The notes beneath the pieces were generated by a model. It did no database searches. It worked only from the letters and a program-made list of their open reading frames with translations, and was not told where the DNA came from. A stretch of DNA of 13,060 nucleotides from Massilia sp. (GTDB lineage: Bacteria; Pseudomonadota; Gammaproteobacteria; Burkholderiales; Burkholderiaceae_D): the NCBI GenBank assembly GCA_003520365.1, contig DOUW01000158.1:7523-20582 (forward strand), given 5' to 3'. Shown in pieces: positions 8,287 through 13,060 of the stretch. The translations under genes and the position numbers were made by a program. Each line of letters opens with the position of its first letter. Positions within the stretch are counted from its first letter, which is position 1.

Positions 8287-10494
8287 TTAGGTCGGGCCGG
8301 CGCGCTCCATCTCCGCCAGCGGCAGGCGCACCGTGAACACGACCTGGCCGTTCTCGTGGCGATAGGCGATTTCGCCCTGGTGCTCGCGCACGATCTGGGC
8401 CGCGATATACAGCCCCAGGCCCATGCCGGTGCGGTTGCGCGGGTTGTGCAGCGAGCTGCGCTTGAAGGGGTTGAACAGCGAGGCCGCCACGTCCGGTGGG
8501 ATCGGGGCGCCGGCGTTCGCCACTTCCAGCACCGCCCAGCCGTGTTCCTGTGTCAGCGTGGTCGCGATCGGACGGCCGACCTCGCCGTGGTGGCGCGCAT
8601 TGCTGAGCAGGTTCGACAGCACCTGGGCCAGGCGGCTGCCGTCGGCGCGCACGCAGATCGAGCCCGGCTTGGCGAACGAATACGCGATGGTCGGGTAGGC
8701 CATGCGCGATTCGTCGATCAGGTCCTCGACCAGGGTCGAGAGGTCGACCGGTTCGAGCACCATGCCCAGCCCCAGGCCGCCGTCGATGCGGCTCATGTCG
8801 AGCACCTGGCCGATCAGGCGCTGCATGCGGTTGCTCGAGGACTGGATGCGCCGGCCCAGGGTCGGCTGGGTACTGCCGCGTTCGAGCAGGGTGCCGGCCA
8901 TGTTGATCGAGTGCAGCGGGTCGCGCAGGTCGTGGCCGAGCATCGCCAGCAGCTGGGCGCGCGTCGATTCCGTCTGCGCGCGGCGCGCGTTCGAGGCGCG
9001 CAGCAGTTCGGACTGGGTCAGGCGCGCGTTGGCCAGCACCGTGGCTTCCCACGGATGGGCGTGGCCGCGCACCGTTTCGTGCCAGGCGTCGAAGGAGCCG
9101 CGCGGCGTCAGGCGTTCGCCCAGCGGGCCGACCTGTTTCAGCTTTTCAGGACGGCCGCCCCAGGAGATATGCTCGATCTGCTCGGTGCGCAGTAGCAGGC
9201 ACCAGCCGCCGCCGGGTGGGTCGAAGGGCAGGCCCAGCAGGCCGGCCCATTTGCCCAGCGTGGCCCGCAACTCGGCCGGCCACTCGTCGAGCTTGTCGCG
9301 CACCAGGATGTCGCTGGCGTCTTCGGGCAGGGCGCGCACGATCGCCTCGGCGATCCCGCGTTCGATCGGGCCACGGCTGATGATCTTGCCGTTGTGGACG
9401 CTCACCAGGGCTTGCGAGCGGGTCGCCGCCAGCAGGGCGTCGCCATGGCGCGCCAGCGCATCGAGCGGTTCCTCGTCGATCAGCAGGGATTCGACCAGCG
9501 CGGTGCGCACATTCGCCGACTGCTCGACCAGCTCGGCGTCCAGGCGCGCCTCGATGCTCTGCACGGTCGAGGCCATGACCTGGGCCAGCACGTCGGCCGC
9601 CATGCGGATCGCGTGCGGCACCCGCTTGGGGGCCATGTGGTGGCAGGCGATCAGTCCCCAGAGGCGGCCGTTGATGACGATCGACACGCTCATCGAGGCG
9701 CACACGCCCATGTTCTGCAGGTATTCGACGTGCACCGGCGAGACGCTGCGCAGCACGCCGAAGCTCATGTCGAGCGGCGCCGCGCCCGGCGCGCCCAGCA
9801 GGGGTACCGGGGTATAGCCGATGTCGGCGATCATGCGCAGGGTGTTCAGGACGTACAGGCGACGCGCCTGGGCCGGAATGTCGCCGGCCGGATAGCGCTG
9901 GCCGAGGTAGGGCACCAGGTCGTCGCGGCGCGCCTCGGCTACCACGTCGCCGCTGTCGTCCGCGCGGAAGCGGTAAGCCATGACGCGGTCGAAATCGGTG
10001 AACTCGCGCACCTGGCGCACCGCGGTTTCCAGCAGGCCCTCGATATTGCGCTGGCGGCGCACGCGTTCGATCGAGCTGTGCGCCTTGACCGCGAACAGCG
10101 CTACCGTATCGGCCGGGACGTCGCGGCTTTCGAATTCGGCAATGACGCGGCCGTGGCTGCCGTGGACGATGGCGTCGTAGTCGTGCCCTTCGATGCTCAC
10201 CGCGGCCACGGCCGGGGCGTATTCGCCTTCGGCCAGCAAGTCGATGCATTCGGCGATCAGCTCGGCGCAGGCGGCGGGCAGGGGCAGGGCGGTGTAGGCC
10301 AGGCCGGGCTGCAGGTGGCCGGCCAGGACGTCGGGAGCGTTGGCGCTCCAGCCCTCGATGCGGCCGGCCGCGTCCATGAACAGCAGGAAGCCGTGCGGCT
10401 GGATCGATCCGGGAATATGAATGGGTTCGTCCGCGCACGAAGCCAGGTCGACCTGGCTGGGTGCGGGCATTGGGGTGGCCGGCAGCGACTTCAA
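8287..10494 (-). CDS. bphP: Bacteriophytochrome sensor histidine kinase
   Basis: A red/far-red light sensor kinase of 735 residues built as PAS-GAF-PHY-HisKA-HATPase. Cys20, in SCADEPIHIPGSIQPHG, matches the biliverdin-binding cysteine of bacterial phytochromes. The GAF domain has Tyr174, Asp205 (in PAGDIP, normally PASDIP), His255, Tyr258 and His285 at the places expected from the Deinococcus phytochrome. The PHY tongue shows SWGG (444-447) and PRGSF (464-468). His521 in LGHDLRDPL is the phospho-acceptor; the N box (SNLLSNARHHG, Asn632) and G2 box (TGMGLGL, 689-695) are present, while the G1 box reads NAGAP (660-664) instead of DxGxG. There is no receiver domain. The start is TTG, chosen because AAGGGA lies 6 bases upstream; an ATG at codon 9 (10470) lacks such a site. 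Neither bphO nor a response regulator gene is adjacent. Confidence 0.95.
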   Translation of the reverse strand: MKSLPATPMPAPSQVDLASCADEPIHIPGSIQPHGFLLFMDAAGRIEGWSANAPDVLAGHLQPGLAYTALPLPAACAELIAECIDLLAEGEYAPAVAAVSIEGHDYDAIVHGSHGRVIAEFESRDVPADTVALFAVKAHSSIERVRRQRNIEGLLETAVRQVREFTDFDRVMAYRFRADDSGDVVAEARRDDLVPYLGQRYPAGDIPAQARRLYVLNTLRMIADIGYTPVPLLGAPGAAPLDMSFGVLRSVSPVHVEYLQNMGVCASMSVSIVINGRLWGLIACHHMAPKRVPHAIRMAADVLAQVMASTVQSIEARLDAELVEQSANVRTALVESLLIDEEPLDALARHGDALLAATRSQALVSVHNGKIISRGPIERGIAEAIVRALPEDASDILVRDKLDEWPAELRATLGKWAGLLGLPFDPPGGGWCLLLRTEQIEHISWGGRPEKLKQVGPLGERLTPRGSFDAWHETVRGHAHPWEATVLANARLTQSELLRASNARRAQTESTRAQLLAMLGHDLRDPLHSINMAGTLLERGSTQPTLGRRIQSSSNRMQRLIGQVLDMSRIDGGLGLGMVLEPVDLSTLVEDLIDESRMAYPTIAYSFAKPGSICVRADGSRLAQVLSNLLSNARHHGEVGRPIATTLTQEHGWAVLEVANAGAPIPPDVAASLFNPFKRSSLHNPRNRTGMGLGLYIAAQIVREHQGEIAYRHENGQVVFTVRLPLAEMERAGPT

Positions 10495-10500
10495 AGAATG

Positions 10501-10506
10501 TCCCTT
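10501..10506 (-). promoter_or_regulatory. Ribosome binding site supporting a TTG start for bphP
   Basis: AAGGGA on the minus strand with a 6-base spacer to TTG (10494-10492). The alternative ATG at 10470 has no purine-rich site at a suitable distance; both choices keep Cys20. Confidence 0.6.
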
Positions 10507-10541
10507 ATGTTCGGGTGGGCCGCACCAGCGGCTACGGTCGC

Positions 10542-10547
10542 ATTCTA
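10542..10547 (-). promoter_or_regulatory. Candidate -10 box for bphP
   Basis: TAGAAT on the minus strand (5 of 6 consensus bases) in the 109-bp spacer between the Smr gene and bphP. It would place a transcript start about 40 bases before the TTG. No good -35 match is seen at 16-18 bases, so this is tentative; bphP could also be read from the trxB promoter. Confidence 0.3.
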
Positions 10548-10603
10548 CACGCGACGCGGGCGCTTCACTTACCGGCTCATGTCAGAGCGTTGTCCGAGCG
10601 TGA

Positions 10604-11272
10604 TCAGAGGTCCAGCGCCGGCTTGAGCAGCACGATCAGGGCGCCGTTGCCGCCGTCGTTGCGATTGGCCACGCAGAAGGCCACGACCTCGTCCTTCTGC
10701 ACCAGCCAGCTGTGCACGATCGAGCGCAGCACCGGCTCGCCGCCCGGCGAGCCATAGCCGACGCCGTGGATGATGCGCACGCAGCGCACGCCGCGGCGGG
10801 TCGAGCGGCGCAGGAAATCGCCGAGCTGGCCGCGTGCCACGTCGCGCGTCATGCCATGCAGGTCGAGTTCGTCCTGCACCGGCCAGTGGCGCTTGCGCAG
10901 CTTTTTCACCACATCGGGACCGACGCCCTCGCGGGCGTAGCTCAGGGTCGGATCGTCGTCGAGCAGGCCGTCGACGTCGAACAGGTCGGACAGGGACTCC
11001 TGCAGCACCAGGGCGTCGTCTTCCTCCTGGCTCAGCCTGCGCTGTTCCGGCGTGGCGCGCAGCAGGGCTTCCTGTACCGGGCGGTAGACGTAGCGGTCCG
11101 ATCCCGGCATCTTGGTGACGCCTTCCATGGCGCCGCGGAACTCGACCGCGCGCTCGCGCGCGATCCTTTCCTGCCGCTCGCGCCTGGCTTGTTCGATGGC
11201 GCGCAGGCGCTCCTCTTCCTTGAGCTTGTCGCGCAGGGATTTCAGGTCGCCGAAGTCCTTCATGCCCGCCAT
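10604..11272 (-). CDS. Smr-domain protein (COG2840, SmrB-like endonuclease)
   Basis: A 222-residue cytoplasmic protein. The N-terminus is a charged, probably coiled-coil helix (residues 10-45), followed by an acidic linker (about 82-108) and a C-terminal Smr domain (about 134-217) with LDLHG at 136-140 and IIHGVGYGS at 167-175, the two motifs that define this family. Smr domains are nucleases; the E. coli member SmrB cleaves mRNA at collided ribosomes, and the stretch leading into LDLHG (SYAREG, then KLRKRHWPVQDE) resembles that protein. A ribosome-rescue role is therefore plausible but not shown. AAGGA lies 7 bases upstream of the ATG at 11272; a second ATG three codons later (11263) is also possible. 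The gene begins 10 bp after the trxB stop and is surely in its operon. Confidence 0.9.
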   Translation of the reverse strand: MAGMKDFGDLKSLRDKLKEEERLRAIEQARRERQERIARERAVEFRGAMEGVTKMPGSDRYVYRPVQEALLRATPEQRRLSQEEDDALVLQESLSDLFDVDGLLDDDPTLSYAREGVGPDVVKKLRKRHWPVQDELDLHGMTRDVARGQLGDFLRRSTRRGVRCVRIIHGVGYGSPGGEPVLRSIVHSWLVQKDEVVAFCVANRNDGGNGALIVLLKPALDL

Positions 11273-11282
11273 CGTGCTTCCT

Positions 11283-12305
<1,023 letters not shown>

Positions 12306-12317
12306 GAAACAACAACG

Positions 12318-12323
12318 ATTATA
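12318..12323 (-). promoter_or_regulatory. Consensus -10 box for trxB
   Basis: TATAAT on the minus strand, about 79 bases before the trxB ATG. The -35 region 16-18 bases upstream is poor (TTCATG-like), so an activator or alternative contacts may be used. Confidence 0.45.
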
Positions 12324-12424
12324 GACGATGATGCGCACGAGCATGAATGATGAGGCCGTCTCGGCAATATATGCCTTAGAATGGATGGATTCCGCATTCC
12401 GCGAACAGAACAGCATCACCCAGC

Positions 12425-13060
12425 ATGAGCAAGAAGAGTTCCGCCCCTCCCTCGAACGTCCCCCGCAATCCGGCACGCGCGCCGCTGCCGGGCAGGCTCG
12501 CGCGTCTGCTGCTCGAGGCGCGCTGGATCGCCACGGCGGTCGCGTTCCTGTATTTCGTCCTGATCCTGTTGAGTTACAACAAGGGCGACCCGGGCTGGTC
12601 GCACGCCAACACGGTGCCAGCGATCGCCAACCTCGGCGGCAGCGCCGGCGCCTGGCTGGCCGACCTGCTGCTGTTCATCTTCGGCTTTTCCGCCTGGTGG
12701 TGGGGCGTGCTGTTCCTGCGCGTCGTCTGGCGCGGCTACCGCCGCCTGACCGACAAGAATCCGCAACCGCGCGAGCCGGAACACCAGGACGAGTTCATCA
12801 TCCGCTGGATCGGTTTCGCCCTGATGTTCGCCGGCAGCGTCGGCCTGGAATACCTGCGCATGTGGTCCTGGGACGTCGACCTGCCGCGCGCGCCCGGCGG
12901 CGTGCTCGGCCAGCTGCTCGGCCACGCCTCGCAGGCGGCCTTCGGCTCCACCGGCGCGACCCTGCTGTTGCTGCTGTTGTTCGGCCTGGGCTTTTCGTTG
13001 TTCTTCCAGGTGTCCTGGCTGGCGGTGGCCGAGCGCATCGGCGAAACGCTCGAGCTGACG
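12425..13060 (+). CDS. ftsK: DNA translocase FtsK, N-terminal membrane domain (runs off right edge)
   Basis: The first 212 codons of a septal DNA pump that anchors in the division site and moves chromosome ends towards the dif site. A short basic cytoplasmic N-terminus is followed by hydrophobic helices at about 34-50, 77-101, 126-144 and 175-198, the four-helix anchor of FtsK/SpoIIIE proteins. The stretch LLSYNKGDPGWSHA after helix 1 and GGSAGAWLADLLLFIFGFSA at helix 2 are highly typical of FtsK in this bacterial group. The linker, motor and gamma domains lie outside the window. The ATG at 12425 is chosen from the normal N-terminus; no clear Shine-Dalgarno sequence is seen. It is divergent from trxB. 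Confidence 0.93.
   Translation, partial: MSKKSSAPPSNVPRNPARAPLPGRLARLLLEARWIATAVAFLYFVLILLSYNKGDPGWSHANTVPAIANLGGSAGAWLADLLLFIFGFSAWWWGVLFLRVVWRGYRRLTDKNPQPREPEHQDEFIIRWIGFALMFAGSVGLEYLRMWSWDVDLPRAPGGVLGQLLGHASQAAFGSTGATLLLLLLFGLGFSLFFQVSWLAVAERIGETLELT

Noticed and set aside
9394..10626. 410-codon plus-strand frame opposite bphP
   Set aside because: Antisense shadow with His/Gln/Val/Ala bias; the minus strand encodes a full phytochrome kinase.

Overview
The window looks like chromosomal DNA of a GC-rich betaproteobacterium, most likely an Oxalobacteraceae member of the Massilia/Telluria/Duganella type. This is inferred from the divergent trxB/ftsK pair, the nadE-glnB pair, a COG3146-type acyltransferase, and short palindromes starting GTAGGGTGGGC that resemble repeats I recall from that group. 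I see no rRNA, tRNA, CRISPR array, insertion sequence, phage gene or clear sign of recent gene transfer. Most of the window is ordinary chromosome; the notable material is in the spacers, in an orphan bacteriophytochrome and in one probable uptake cassette.

Left part (1-3780): the first 31 codons of an alpha/beta-hydrolase-like protein run off the left edge on the minus strand. Upstream of it on the same strand is a 762-residue TonB-dependent outer-membrane receptor. A LysR-type regulator is divergent from the receptor. The 305 bp between receptor and regulator carries a perfect 16-bp palindrome and three copies of TGCACAA, so the regulator probably controls the receptor and perhaps the hydrolase. 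The substrate is unknown.

Middle part (3781-7591): a predicted GNAT/FemAB-like acyltransferase of unknown substrate (minus) is divergent from nadE (glutamine-dependent NAD+ synthetase). nadE is followed after 26 bp by glnB, a P-II nitrogen sensor with its uridylylation tyrosine. This pair links an enzyme that uses glutamine nitrogen to the protein that senses nitrogen status. Both convergent spacers here (LysR/acyltransferase and glnB/TRIC) hold REP-like palindromes; the second is a textbook inverted pair (REPIN-like).

Right part (7592-13060): four minus-strand genes follow each other in the order trxB, Smr-domain protein, bacteriophytochrome histidine kinase, TRIC-family channel. trxB and the Smr gene are 10 bp apart and surely co-transcribed; the other two are separated by 109 and 86 bp. 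The phytochrome keeps the biliverdin cysteine and the kinase histidine, starts at TTG, and has neither a heme oxygenase nor a response regulator beside it in this window. trxB has a consensus -10 box and a hairpin at the predicted 5' end of its mRNA. Divergent from trxB, ftsK begins and runs off the right edge.
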